21,329 nucleotides of DNA from RECG01 sp964444805 (GTDB taxonomy: Bacteria; Bacillota_I; Bacilli_A; Acholeplasmatales; Acholeplasmataceae). Both the position numbers and the translations under genes were made by a program. The number at the start of each line of letters is the position of its first letter. Position 1 is the stretch's first letter. Location of the stretch: the NCBI GenBank assembly GCA_964444805.1, contig CAYUIK010000055.1, forward strand, positions 1 through 21,329. The letters run 5' to 3'. The notes under the pieces were generated by a model, which was not told where the DNA came from, did not search any database, and saw only the letters and a program-made list of their open reading frames with translations. Positions 7,601 to 17,600 of the stretch are shown piece after piece.

Positions 7601-8569
7601 TCAGATATCGGATTTGATAAAAGCGAGTATCTCTTCGATCGTCGTGAATGCCAACGCCGTATATGTATCAGCTGCGCCGTAGTAGATGGCGATTCGACCT
7701 GTTTTTGCATCGTGGACGGTCGCACACGGAAAGACGACGTTTGGTACGAATCCGGTTTCTTCGTAGGACTTTTCAGGTGTCAAACAGTAGGACGACGCAC
7801 GATGTATGACCCGTTCGGGGTGTTCGAGATCAAGGAGTGCCGCTCCCATCGAATAAACGAATCCATTGCACGTCTGCGTGACGCCATGATAAAAAAGGAG
7901 AAACCCTTCGTCGGTTTCGATCGGTGCCGGTCCTCCACCGATCTTCAAGTTCTCCCACCATCCGGACTGGCCTTTAGCCATGACATGCCGGTGGCGACCC
8001 CAAAATTCCATGTCTTCGCTTTCCGATAGAAAGATGTCGCCGAATGGCGTGTGTCCGCTGTCACTCGGACGACTGAGCATGACGTAGCGACCGTTGATTT
8101 TCCGGGGAAACAAAACACCGTTCCGATTAAACGGAAGAAAGGCGTTTTCGAGTCGTTTGAAACGTTTGAAATCCTTCGTTTCGGCAAGTCCGATCGTCGG
8201 ACCGTGATTATCCGTACACCACATGATATAAAACGTATCCTCGATCCTGACGACACGCGGGTCATAGGCGTATGAATCATTGTCGGCGTTCTCGAATACG
8301 ATCGGATGATCCTCGAAGTCCCAATGATATCCGTCCTTGCTGTATCCGATACGCAGATGAGGAAAGGTCTGATTGGTCTCTGCTCGAAAAACGCCGATAA
8401 AAGCACCCTCATAGGCAACGATGGCACTATTGAAAATACGTGCCACACCCGGTACGGGATTCCTTTTTATAATCGGATTTCTTTTCGAACGCCACACAAC
8501 CTCCTTTGACGCAACCGGACGTTCTTCCCATGGCATATGGGGACAAGCACTACCGATGATCTTGGGCAT
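7601..8569 (-). CDS. GH130 beta-mannoside phosphorylase, mannooligosaccharide phosphorylase-like (GH130_2 type)
   Basis: A 322-aa cytoplasmic five-blade propeller enzyme. The family cleaves terminal beta-1,4-mannosyl units with inorganic phosphate, giving mannose-1-phosphate. The expected catalytic Asp is D103 in YAYDPRVV; other family marks are FNSAIVAYEG, FRAETN, DNHGPTIGLAETKDF, GGGPAPIETDEGFLLFYHGV and YYGAADTYTALA near the end. The length (about 320) and start fit the short mannooligosaccharide phosphorylase group (RaMP2/TM1225-like) rather than the longer mannosylglucose group next to it; the subfamily call is from memory of family features. The ATG at 8569 has GAGGT 7 nt upstream and overlaps the preceding phosphorylase gene by 20 nt. 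It is the last gene of the mannan operon. Confidence 0.88.
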   Translation of the reverse strand: MPKIIGSACPHMPWEERPVASKEVVWRSKRNPIIKRNPVPGVARIFNSAIVAYEGAFIGVFRAETNQTFPHLRIGYSKDGYHWDFEDHPIVFENADNDSYAYDPRVVRIEDTFYIMWCTDNHGPTIGLAETKDFKRFKRLENAFLPFNRNGVLFPRKINGRYVMLSRPSDSGHTPFGDIFLSESEDMEFWGRHRHVMAKGQSGWWENLKIGGGPAPIETDEGFLLFYHGVTQTCNGFVYSMGAALLDLEHPERVIHRASSYCLTPEKSYEETGFVPNVVFPCATVHDAKTGRIAIYYGAADTYTALAFTTIEEILAFIKSDI

Positions 8570-9755
8570 GATCGATACCTCGTTTTCGTAGGATTTTATG
8601 ATTGCGTTCGATCAAAGCGATTCTTTGGTCGACGCTTTCAGTCGTATGATAGACTTCCTCAGGGGTATTGCGAAGGTAATCGAGTAATCGATCAACCGAC
8701 GTTTTGGCAACGTGCACGCGCGTGTCGGATGACGCATAATAGATCAGCACTTGACCCTTTTTGTCTTCGATCCAACCATTGGAAAACAAGACATTTCCGA
8801 CATCACCGATTCGTTCATCCTTGACTGGCGCCATGAAATATCCGCCTGGTCTCGCGATCACGCGATCGATTTGCTCAAGGTCAGTCATAAAGAGATAGAG
8901 GACATAACGGAGTCCTTGTGCTGTTTCACGGACGCCGTGCGCGAGATGGATGAACCCTTGTTTCGTTTTGATTGGCGGTGGTCCAAGACCATTTTTGTAT
9001 TCATAGATCGTGTGATACTTTTTACCGAAGACCAAGGTCTCATGCTCAATAAACGGATTTTCAATATCACGAACATAGCCGATCGAGATGCCGCCGCCTT
9101 CACCCGCTTCGATAAAACCGTCCTGCGGTCTCGTATAGAACGCGTATTTTCCTGAAACGAATTCGGGATGTAGGACGACATTTCTTTGCTGGTTCGATGG
9201 TGTCTTTACGTTCGGCAGTCTTTCCCAAGTCAAGAGGTCTTTGGTCCGGACGATGCCCGCTCTGGCAATCGCTTTATTCGTCTCACGTGGTTTCGCCTCG
9301 GGATCCCGATACTCGACACAAAAGATTCCGTATATGAAGCCGTCTTCATGCTTGGTAAGACGCATGTCGTAATGGTTGACTTCGTCTTTCGACAGGCGTT
9401 CGATCCGTAAGGGTCGATCGAGGAAACAAAATCGGTCAACGCCGTTCTTACTGTTGGCGAGCGCGAAGAAAGACTTTCGATCGTTCCCTTCCACCCGGGC
9501 AACAAGATAATACATGCCTTCATGGTAGATCGCACCGGGATTGAAAACGGAATTGATGCCGAGTCGTTCCATCAGGAAGGGATTGGTTGTCCGATCCAGA
9601 TCAAAGCGCCAGTGAAGCGGGATGTGTTTGGCAGTTAATACGGGATTGATGAACCGTTCGTACCATCGATTCGTACAATCGCGATCGACTCGATTGCGTC
9701 TGTTGATGAGAATCTTATGGTTCTTATGCAACTTGGCATATCGCGGATGAATCAC
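8550..9755 (-). CDS. GH130 phosphorylase, 4-O-beta-D-mannosyl-D-glucose phosphorylase-like (GH130_1 type)
   Basis: A 401-aa cytoplasmic phosphorylase, predicted to split mannosyl-beta-1,4-glucose with phosphate into mannose-1-phosphate and glucose. Supporting features are its length near 390-400, the N-terminal extension with RWYERFINPVLTAKHIPLHW, FNPGAIYHEG, catalytic Asp D130 in NHYDMRL (the position expected for this group), GLGPPPIKTKQGFIHLAHGV and the ending YYASSDTRVHVAKTSVDRLL. The start is a GTG with AAGGAG 9 nt upstream; it overlaps the epimerase stop by 4 nt (GTGA). Pairing with a 2-epimerase immediately upstream is the classical arrangement of the mannobiose route known from Bacteroides fragilis and Ruminococcus albus. 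A short basic C-terminal tail (GIDHAQDHR) looks unstructured. Confidence 0.9.
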   Translation of the reverse strand: MIHPRYAKLHKNHKILINRRNRVDRDCTNRWYERFINPVLTAKHIPLHWRFDLDRTTNPFLMERLGINSVFNPGAIYHEGMYYLVARVEGNDRKSFFALANSKNGVDRFCFLDRPLRIERLSKDEVNHYDMRLTKHEDGFIYGIFCVEYRDPEAKPRETNKAIARAGIVRTKDLLTWERLPNVKTPSNQQRNVVLHPEFVSGKYAFYTRPQDGFIEAGEGGGISIGYVRDIENPFIEHETLVFGKKYHTIYEYKNGLGPPPIKTKQGFIHLAHGVRETAQGLRYVLYLFMTDLEQIDRVIARPGGYFMAPVKDERIGDVGNVLFSNGWIEDKKGQVLIYYASSDTRVHVAKTSVDRLLDYLRNTPEEVYHTTESVDQRIALIERNHKILRKRGIDHAQDHR

Positions 9756-10918
9756 AGGCTATCACTCCTTTTGATGAGTTCGAGACAAGCGCGGACGTTG
9801 TGGTAGTTGGCCTTCCAGTTTTCACTGACACCGTAAGAATCGATCGGTTTACCATGCGAATCGACCGACCAGAACCACTCACCGTGTTCGCGGTCATCAA
9901 TGATATCACGTTCGATCATATTCCAAACCGATCGGCTGGCGTCATAAAACACTTTTTCGCCGGTCTTTTGAAAGGCATTCATAAAACCAACAAGGCCTTC
10001 TGCGAGTACCCACCAGACGGTCTGACTGCTCTCTTCGCCATGAATGCGCTCCGTGATCATGATGCCATCTCGCCAACCTTCTTGCAGGACGTTTCGCGCG
10101 AGATCGAGGGTCATGTGTTTCAACGCGTTCGTTTTGAGACCAGCGATACGTATCGCTTCATCGATCAACCATGACGCCTCGATATCATGGCCGTAGGACG
10201 TCCCCTCGATCAAACTGTTCCACGCTCCATCATAAAAGATTCCTAGCGAATGAGAAGACGGATCGTAGATCTGTTTATAAAATGTATTTAATAGCCTTAT
10301 AAGGCTCTTTTTCACCTTTGAGTCACGAGATGATTCATAGAGTTTTGCATAGGCTTCGATCTGGTGAAGGACGACATTCGTCGTGTAAACGGGAACGATT
10401 CCGTAGGCTGCAAGCGCATGATTTTCGGTAGGTTTCCAGTAACGATCGAAAGACTCGTGATAGGCTTTGGCATGTCTTTGATAGGCATGTCGTTCGATCG
10501 AATCGAAAATGCCCATCGCGTAGTCAAGGGCTTTTTTCTCTTTGGATGCCAGCGCGTATTCCGAAAGTCCGTAGATCGCGAAACAATTGGCGTAGAGATG
10601 CTTTTGATCATCGATGATCGTTCCATCGAATCCGGATTTCCAAAACACGCCGCCCTCGTCATGATCATAGAGTTTATCGATTAGGTAATCGTAGGCGAAC
10701 TTAGCATGAGCCAAGTGATTCTGGTCTCGATCATGACGTGCGATCGTCGCGTAACTGTAGAGGATACGTGACATTTTGACAGCGCCCTTATCCGCTTTTT
10801 GATCGACTTTAAGATCGAGACCAACGAACCCGTAATATCCGCCATGATCCATATCTTTCATGCGGTTCCAAAACGGTATGATCTTTTTATTCAGGTGTTT
10901 TTCAATCGCGTCACGCAT
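9752..10918 (-). CDS. AGE-family disaccharide 2-epimerase (mannobiose/cellobiose 2-epimerase-like)
   Basis: A 388-aa (alpha/alpha)6-barrel enzyme of the N-acylglucosamine/cellobiose 2-epimerase family, predicted to convert beta-1,4-mannobiose to mannosyl-glucose in the cytoplasm. Key residues visible: R51 in KMSRILYSY, H244/E247/W250 in SYGHDIEASWL and H373 in WKANYHNVR, which match in spacing the essential Arg, His, Glu, Trp and His of cellobiose 2-epimerases. One deviation: the usual NTHLHxLEAY segment reads TTNVVLHQIEAYAKLY, losing the first His. The ATG at 10918 was chosen because AGAAGG (10928 and upstream) lies 9 nt before it; the in-frame ATG at 10924 and GTG at 10927 are too close to that site. 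It follows the permease by 15 nt and overlaps the next gene by 4 nt. Confidence 0.88.
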   Translation of the reverse strand: MRDAIEKHLNKKIIPFWNRMKDMDHGGYYGFVGLDLKVDQKADKGAVKMSRILYSYATIARHDRDQNHLAHAKFAYDYLIDKLYDHDEGGVFWKSGFDGTIIDDQKHLYANCFAIYGLSEYALASKEKKALDYAMGIFDSIERHAYQRHAKAYHESFDRYWKPTENHALAAYGIVPVYTTNVVLHQIEAYAKLYESSRDSKVKKSLIRLLNTFYKQIYDPSSHSLGIFYDGAWNSLIEGTSYGHDIEASWLIDEAIRIAGLKTNALKHMTLDLARNVLQEGWRDGIMITERIHGEESSQTVWWVLAEGLVGFMNAFQKTGEKVFYDASRSVWNMIERDIIDDREHGEWFWSVDSHGKPIDSYGVSENWKANYHNVRACLELIKRSDSL

Positions 10919-10933
10919 GTCCATCACCTTCTT

Positions 10934-11797
10934 TTATTCCTTGACCGCTCCGATCAAGAGGCCCTTGTAAATGTATTTCTGCAAAGCGATAAAAACAATG
11001 AGTATCGGTAATATCGTAATCATCTGTCCGGCACAGATGACTTCCCATTGACTGCCAAAGGGTCCACGAAAGTTGTCGAGCGCCGTGGAAATGACGGCGA
11101 GATCTTCCGCCGGCATGTAGAGCATGGGAATGTAGAAGTCGTTATAGATGGCCACGAACTTCAAGATGATGACGGTCGTGACTGCGGGTTTCATCAATGG
11201 AAGAATAATCCGGAAAAAAACGCGATAGTAGCTCGCTCCATCGATGATCGCCGATTCATCGAGGGCAATCGGTATGTGTTTTAGAAACTGCATAAAGATG
11301 TAGACGGTAATGATGTCCGTCCCAGCAAAAAGGATGATGGCGGAAAGGCGCGTGTTGATGAGTTGAATGCCAAGATTTCGACCGATCCATGCCATTAAAC
11401 TGAAAATAGCGATATTGAGCGTAATCGTTGGAATCAATGCTGCGAAAAGATAGAGATAGTTTACGAGGTTTCGACCTTTGAAACGAAAACGATCGAGTAC
11501 GTACGCCGTCATCGCTCCGATGAATACGGAAACGGTAATCGCGACAACCATGATCAAAAACGTATTGGCGAACCCCCTGAGCATGTTTCCGTCTGTGAAC
11601 GCGATCCGATAATTTTCGAAATTGAAAAAACTTTGTGGCAGAGCCCAGACGCTCGTGTCATAAAATTCATGATTCGTCTTGAACGATCCCAAAAAAATGG
11701 GAATCATCGGAACGATGACGATCAAAGACATCGATATGAGTGTCGCGTATTTGAGTGTTGCTGCACTTTTAGCTCTTATCTTTTCGCTTCTCGTCAT
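10934..11797 (-). CDS. Carbohydrate ABC transporter permease (MalG-like)
   Basis: A 287-aa inner-membrane subunit with about six transmembrane segments; the first is SMSLIVIVPMIPIFLGS near residues 23-39. The ATPase-docking EAA loop appears as ESAIIDGASYYRVFFRIILP (about 183-202), and the C-terminus GLLIGAVKE is typical of CUT1 MalG/LacG-type permeases. It should form the channel with the preceding permease and import manno-oligosaccharides captured by the lipoprotein binding protein. The start overlaps the upstream stop as ATGA, and its ribosome binding site GAGG lies in the end of that gene. No ATP-binding subunit is encoded in the window, so a shared MsmX/UgpC-type ATPase elsewhere is inferred. 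Confidence 0.94.
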   Translation of the reverse strand: MTRSEKIRAKSAATLKYATLISMSLIVIVPMIPIFLGSFKTNHEFYDTSVWALPQSFFNFENYRIAFTDGNMLRGFANTFLIMVVAITVSVFIGAMTAYVLDRFRFKGRNLVNYLYLFAALIPTITLNIAIFSLMAWIGRNLGIQLINTRLSAIILFAGTDIITVYIFMQFLKHIPIALDESAIIDGASYYRVFFRIILPLMKPAVTTVIILKFVAIYNDFYIPMLYMPAEDLAVISTALDNFRGPFGSQWEVICAGQMITILPILIVFIALQKYIYKGLLIGAVKE

Positions 11798-12699
11798 GTC
11801 TCTTTCACCTCGGGGTCTTCACGGAAAAGATATTTTTGTATGAGTGTCACGACAATGATGATCGCAAGCAAAACAACGGCGAATGCCGATCCCAGACCAT
11901 AGCGTGGATTGGCACCGAACGTGATGCTCAACGCTTCGATGACGAAAGTCGAGGTACCCCAATCACCACCGGTAATGAGAAAAGGCACTTCGAAGACGCT
12001 AATCGCGCCTTTGACAGCGAGAATCATGTTCAAGACGATGATGAGTTTGATGTTGGGTACGATGATCCGAAAGAGAATCTGTCGCCGGTTGGCACCATCG
12101 ATTTCCGCTGCTTCATAGAGTTCGCTCGAGATGGACTGAATGACCGCGATGAACAAAACGATATTGAATCCGATGTATCGCCAGATCGAGATCGTAGCCA
12201 AAAGGGTATTGTTGACAAATGGTTCGGTCAGCCAGAGTTTGACTGCATCCTCGTTACCGAACAGTCGAATCATGGAATTCAGTGTTCCATTCGGTTCGAA
12301 GAAGAACAAGAACATGAGTGCGACTGCGACACCGTTAAGTAGATAAGGGAAAAAGAAGACGCCTTTAAAAAAATTGGTCCCTTTTAGTTTGAATGAAAGC
12401 CAGTAGGCGACGACGAGCGCGACGAAAAGCTGGACGAAAGAAGCGAATAAATAATAAAGACTGTTGAAGATGACGCCATAGTAACGGGGATTATCGAATA
12501 GGGTACGATAATTGCCCAAACCGACATAATCCATAAAGGGTGACGTCCCATCCCAACGGAAAAAACTATAGCGTATCATGTTGAAGGCAGGTAAATATGT
12601 GAAAATGACGAGCAAAAAGAGCGGTACCGTTAAAAACGTTACCGTCAACATGATTCGTTGTCGTTTCAAAGTCTTGAATGTTTGCGCTCTTTTTGTCAT
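11794..12699 (-). CDS. Carbohydrate ABC transporter permease (MalF-like)
   Basis: A 301-aa inner-membrane subunit with six predicted transmembrane segments. The first is LTVTFLTVPLFLLVIFTYLP, followed by the periplasmic-type loop FNMIRYSFFRWDG and NYRTLFDNPRYYGVIFNSLY typical of the MalF/UgpA group. The EAA loop is YEAAEIDGANRRQILFRIIV with the conserved G and downstream P. ATG at 12699 was preferred over the upstream in-frame TTG (12720) because GAGGA lies 8 nt before it and the TTG falls on the stop of the binding-protein gene. It partners with the MalG-like gene (4-nt overlap). Confidence 0.94.
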   Translation of the reverse strand: MTKRAQTFKTLKRQRIMLTVTFLTVPLFLLVIFTYLPAFNMIRYSFFRWDGTSPFMDYVGLGNYRTLFDNPRYYGVIFNSLYYLFASFVQLFVALVVAYWLSFKLKGTNFFKGVFFFPYLLNGVAVALMFLFFFEPNGTLNSMIRLFGNEDAVKLWLTEPFVNNTLLATISIWRYIGFNIVLFIAVIQSISSELYEAAEIDGANRRQILFRIIVPNIKLIIVLNMILAVKGAISVFEVPFLITGGDWGTSTFVIEALSITFGANPRYGLGSAFAVVLLAIIIVVTLIQKYLFREDPEVKET

Positions 12700-12716
12700 G
12701 TGTTCATCCTCGTTGA

Positions 12717-14597
12717 TCAACCGACCGAATCGATACCCGATTGCCAGCTCGTGTTGAGTTCATTTGCGATATCATCATAACTTCGTCGATCGAAGAAGGC
12801 ATCCTCAAAGAGGTCGCGCTTCCAATCGGGGTTCCATAGGATAATGCCGGAGTCGGCTTCGACGAGTTCGAGTTTCCCGATCATGTCCCCTTGGGCGGCA
12901 CGCTCTTCAAAGAGCACGACACCGAGTTCCTGAAAGGATTCGATTACCGGAGGGAAATCCATATCGGTTCTAGGAGGTATCCCGCCGGTTAACTCGTAGT
13001 AGCCCGATTCTCTTAAAAACCACATCAGAAAATCATTGGCTCCCGTTGGATTGTCGGAATGCTTGCTGATGCCCATGAAAAAGTCGGCTGAATGGGCAGA
13101 ATAAACGTTCCCATCGGTATGCGTATGCGGAAAAGGCATGTAACCCACGTCGGCGGGATCGGCGAGATCCGATTGTTCACCGGGAGTGCCGTCATCGAAC
13201 TCGAACGTGCCGTCTCGTACGCTTTTGGCGACGTCGACGAATTGGCTGACCGCCCAACTACCGATGACCATCGCACCAATATTGCCTTTGACGAATTCGA
13301 CTTTCGAGCGTTCCCAGTTCGTCGTCGAAGGGTCGTTTTCGATCAGGTTTTGATCGACGAGGTCATAGAGCATTTTATAGACGATATAGTGGGGGCTACC
13401 CGGAGAAAAGGCATGGCGGTCTTCGGGTAGTTCGTTATAATAGTAATTCGGATCTCCACTCACACTCGAAACGTTGCCTTGCCACTGATCGAGCGGCCAG
13501 CTGTCCTTCTTGTTCGTATAATACGGAGCAATGAAATCGGGGTCGTTTTGATATGTTGCCTTGATCGTTTGCATCGCTTCGATGAAATCTTCGGTCGTGG
13601 TCGGCAACTCATCGATTCCTGCTTCATTGAAAACGTCCTTGTTATAAAGAATACCATTGACATTTCCATAGGTCGGTAACCCGTAGACTTCATCTTCGTA
13701 TGTCTTTTGGCCAACATAGCGCCAGGATTGGGATAGTTCGTCAAGATGACCCAAAGAACGGAAATAATAGGGGAGATTGCGTGGACTGACCGAGGAAGGA
13801 ATGAGTAGAACATCCCCGTAATCTCCACCGATCAAACGCATACGTGCATTGTTCTCATAGTCGAGCAACGTCTCGAAAGTGACGTCATACATCGGATAGA
13901 GCGCTTCGAATTCGTTCTCGTAATCTCTTAAGACGGTATTTCTCAGATCAACACGGTTAAGAAGAACCTTAAGATCCGATACGTCTCCGTCATAGGGGTC
14001 GATCGTGATCTGTTTTGTTCCACTTACGCCATCGACTTTGACGCCCAGTGTTAGAGCTCCCGCGCTTTTGGCAGCGAGACGCCCGGAATCGTTTACGTTT
14101 CCGAGTCCGGCAATCACATCCCATTCGACCGTGGAATACGTCGCGTTTTCCGGTTCGACCTCGATCTGATAGGTTGCTCGATCTCCGTGTGTGAAACGGT
14201 CCAGCCCGATAATGGTCACGCGTTCTACGGGAATTGATGTATTCAAAATGGCGATCCGAAGTTCGGCATAGATTCCATTGACGGCCGTTGCCCGAATCGT
14301 AATCGGACCTGCTTGTGTCGCCGTCAATTCCCCGTTTTGATCGATTTCCGCTTGGCCACCACGTGATATGACGGACCAGGTAACCGTTATGTTGGTCGCG
14401 TTATCGGGTAAAACGGTCGCACGATAGGCTGTCGAGGTTCCAACGCTTATGTTCTTGCTTCCTTGTATTTCAACCGCAGTGACACTCACATCCGTGGGTC
14501 CTTCATCGACTGGTTCTTTCTTACATGCTACTACATGGATGAGCAAGCTTGCGATTAAACAAAGGATGATTATTCTTTTTCGTTGTCTATCGATCAT
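12717..14597 (-). CDS. Solute-binding lipoprotein with two N-terminal Ig-like domains
   Basis: A 626-aa lipoprotein. The signal segment IIILCLIASLLIHVVAC carries the lipidation Cys at residue 25; two Big2-type Ig-like domains follow (about 38-118 and 119-203), then a family 1 extracellular solute-binding domain (about 207-626). The last contains YENEFEALYPMYDVTFE, GDYGDVLLIPSS, GLPTYGNVNGILYNKDVF and VKGNIGAMVIGSWAV, all typical of CUT1 binding proteins. The protein should capture oligosaccharides for the two permeases that follow 17 nt downstream. Ordinary binding lipoproteins are about 400-450 aa with no Ig-like stalk, so this fusion is unusual; the stalk may hold the binding domain away from the membrane. 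GGAG lies 12 nt before the ATG, a long spacing, with a stable hairpin just upstream. Confidence 0.92.
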   Translation of the reverse strand: MIDRQRKRIIILCLIASLLIHVVACKKEPVDEGPTDVSVTAVEIQGSKNISVGTSTAYRATVLPDNATNITVTWSVISRGGQAEIDQNGELTATQAGPITIRATAVNGIYAELRIAILNTSIPVERVTIIGLDRFTHGDRATYQIEVEPENATYSTVEWDVIAGLGNVNDSGRLAAKSAGALTLGVKVDGVSGTKQITIDPYDGDVSDLKVLLNRVDLRNTVLRDYENEFEALYPMYDVTFETLLDYENNARMRLIGGDYGDVLLIPSSVSPRNLPYYFRSLGHLDELSQSWRYVGQKTYEDEVYGLPTYGNVNGILYNKDVFNEAGIDELPTTTEDFIEAMQTIKATYQNDPDFIAPYYTNKKDSWPLDQWQGNVSSVSGDPNYYYNELPEDRHAFSPGSPHYIVYKMLYDLVDQNLIENDPSTTNWERSKVEFVKGNIGAMVIGSWAVSQFVDVAKSVRDGTFEFDDGTPGEQSDLADPADVGYMPFPHTHTDGNVYSAHSADFFMGISKHSDNPTGANDFLMWFLRESGYYELTGGIPPRTDMDFPPVIESFQELGVVLFEERAAQGDMIGKLELVEADSGIILWNPDWKRDLFEDAFFDRRSYDDIANELNTSWQSGIDSVG

Positions 14598-14620
14598 ATC
14601 TTTTAATCGCTCCTTTTCAT

Positions 14621-14646
14621 GCGGGGTATCCTTTTGGACACCCCGC
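14621..14646 (-). other. Intercistronic hairpin between mannanase and binding-protein genes
   Basis: On the minus strand an 11-bp stem (14636-14646 with 14621-14631, one G-U) closes a 4-nt AAAA loop. It is followed by ATGAAAAGGAG, not a T-run, so it is unlikely to be a full terminator. An mRNA-processing or 3'-stabilising role, setting different levels for the two lipoproteins, is inferred. Confidence 0.7.
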
Positions 14647-14663
14647 TTGAAATGTATCGGTAA

Positions 14664-17600
14664 CTATTCAAAATCGAATTCGAAGTCGGGATCCGGTTCC
14701 AAAGAATCGATTGGTGCACCTTCGGCATATCCGTAAAGAACGACATCATCGATATACATGATTCCCTCGTAGGGCATTCTTCCCGTCGTCGGATTGATGG
14801 CAATCGCATTCAAACTGTCATTCGGCACGAATTCGACGGTCAGAATATGGAAATAGAACTGTTCGTTTTCCGTCTCGATGCCATCCTGATTGAGATCGAT
14901 CCAGCGGATACCGTAATCATCTCGCTTCGTCGGATCATCGTCTTCTTTTTCAGCATTCGTACGTATTTGCGAAATCGTGACGTTATTCATGTCGATTCCC
15001 GTCTTGACCCATCCGGGTTCAAGGGCGATATAGTTCTTTAAAACCGCGCTTCCCGAGTTCGGCAAGACATCCACAAGTTCCTTGTTGTAATAGGTCGTAT
15101 AGCTCAACCTAAAGGTATTGGGAACCATCGGTAAACCGCCTTCGGTTTGCGGGAAAGCGATGAGTTTAACTTTGTGTTCGGACCAGTTGACGTTCAAATT
15201 TTCAACGTCGAGTTCAAGCATTTCGAGTTCCTGGTCGTGACGGATGCTCTTAAGCGTCGCTTCATAACTTCCAAATGTCTGGAAATTGACCTGCTGTTCC
15301 GCGTTGAAATCGAGCGTATAGAGCGTATCGAGTTCGAGGTAGACGTATCGCCTGATGTTTCTCGGCATCGTTTCAACCGTCGATCCATCCGTGAATTGGA
15401 CTACGGCCTTGATCGTGTAATCCGAACCCGGCTCGATCTCAGTCATGTCAAGCGTATAGTCATAGATGCCGTCACGATAGGGATCGTTCGGTCGGTAAGT
15501 CATCTCATGCTTTGCATCACCATGAACATAGAGTTCGACACGATCGATCGTCTTATCTTCGGAGAGAACTTTGACTTCGACTTTATACTGATTATTTTTA
15601 GTAATCAGACTCGTCAAAGGGCTCAACATGTAGATACGGGCTTCTCTTTCGATCGTATCGATCTCGTTATTGAAAAGACGTCCGTATTCCTTAAAGAGTA
15701 AAGCCGTTGACCCGCCATCGTTAAGCACCCTGAAACCATCGAAATCAGGGTAGTTTCCCTCGGCATCGGCATCGGGACTGTCTTCGATTCCGGTCAATAT
15801 CCAGAACATCGAGCCGGCTCCACCCATCTCGTAAAGCGCCTTGTTCCAAACATCATAGGTGAGATCGCGATGGATCTTCTTGCTTTCAGACATGGTCGAC
15901 CGCATGATCCCGTATTCTTCTAAAACGAATGGTTTTGCCCAATATTTGGCGAGCGCCACGTGGTCCTTGATGAATTTTTCCCCGTACTCGGTCGCATAAG
16001 TATTCGGAATGCCCCAGTGGTCGGGATAGAGGTGAGCCGTCGAATAGTCGAGCGTATCGATTTGCAGGAGTTCCCAGTGGTTAACTGAGGTCCCATAGCC
16101 ATAATGGTTTCCGCCGATGCCCGATCGCGTGAATTCATACTCGAAGGGATCATCGGCACCGATCCTTCCGTCGGCTGTATCCTTGTTAATTAGAAGTGTC
16201 GATGGTGCGTTGCCAAGCGAACCCTGTGCGCCGGCAGCGACCATTTGGCTTACCCCGAGGTCGTTTTTAAGGTATGCACTCATCTCAGCTGCCCAGTGAT
16301 GGACATTGGACCCATCGGGTTCATTCGCGAGTTCCCAAGCGAAGATCGTGGGGTCATCCTTGTAGGGTACGCCGGTTAGAGCGTTGACGCGATTCGTCAC
16401 GTGTTCAAGCCAGTCCTTGTACCAACCCTTGATCGTTTCATTCGTATAAAACGAGTGTCGAGTCGCGTTTTCACCCGGGTTGAGCGTGTTGTACCAATTG
16501 GCGTACATGTTCATTCCACCGAATTCCGGGTAGTAATTCGTCATGACGAGAACGACACGGATACCGTATTGACCCGCTCTTCTGATCGTGTAGTCGACAC
16601 GATCAAGAATGTTGACCGGATCTTTTCGTTCACCGGTGTTCCGATCATAGAGGATTTCACCGAAATAATCGACCGGAGAGACGTCGTAAATACCGGGTGC
16701 GATCTGTCCGTAGGCATAGTTCGCCCGTCCTTCATCTTCCCAGCCATCGAAGAACGACCACATGCGGATCACTTTGATTCCCATATCGGATGCCTGTTTG
16801 ATAACATCATCGATCATCGCGTCCGACTTGTAGTGAAGATTATAGTTGTTGGTCCCAAGGAATCGGAAATCCTCTTCGGATTCACCTTCATAGAAAGAAC
16901 CATTTTCCGAGTAGACGAAATCGGTTACGAGATTGGGAAGGTGTTCGATGGTGAGTTCCTGTTCATAGGAAACGCCATCAACGGTTAGACGGATAATGAC
17001 GGATCCCGGTTTGATCGCCGTGAGATAACCGCCGGGTGACAATGCGGCGGACCCCGTTTCATTGAATACGGTCCATTCGATCGTCTGATAGGTCGCGTCG
17101 ATCGGATCGACCGCAAAGTCCAACTGGTGCTCATCGAATTCGAAGACCTCATCCGGAATATTGATGGTCGCGTCCTCTACCGGTATGATCGCCGGTATGA
17201 TCAGCACTTGTTTTTCTGCCGGTACGCCATCGGCGATCGCGACGACAGTAACCGTCCCTTCGGATGTCGGCGTCAACACGCCGCTCGCGGATATGCTGGC
17301 ACTACCGGTACCATTCATAATGCTGAATTCGACTTCCGGATCGGTGGCATCAAGCGGTGCGACTTGAGCGATAAAGTTGGCTTCATGATTTAAGGCCACC
17401 TGATCCGGTCCAAGAATCGTAACGGTTTCCACTTGAATATGTCCTGCGATAATGGTTACGGTTTTGGTCGCTTCGATTCCGTTCGCGGAAGTTGCTACAA
17501 CTTTGACTTGACCGATCGCAATCGGCTCGAGCAAACCTCCATCGGTAATCGTCGCTTGGCCCGTCGTTTCGATAACGCTCCATGCAACCGCTGTGTCGGT

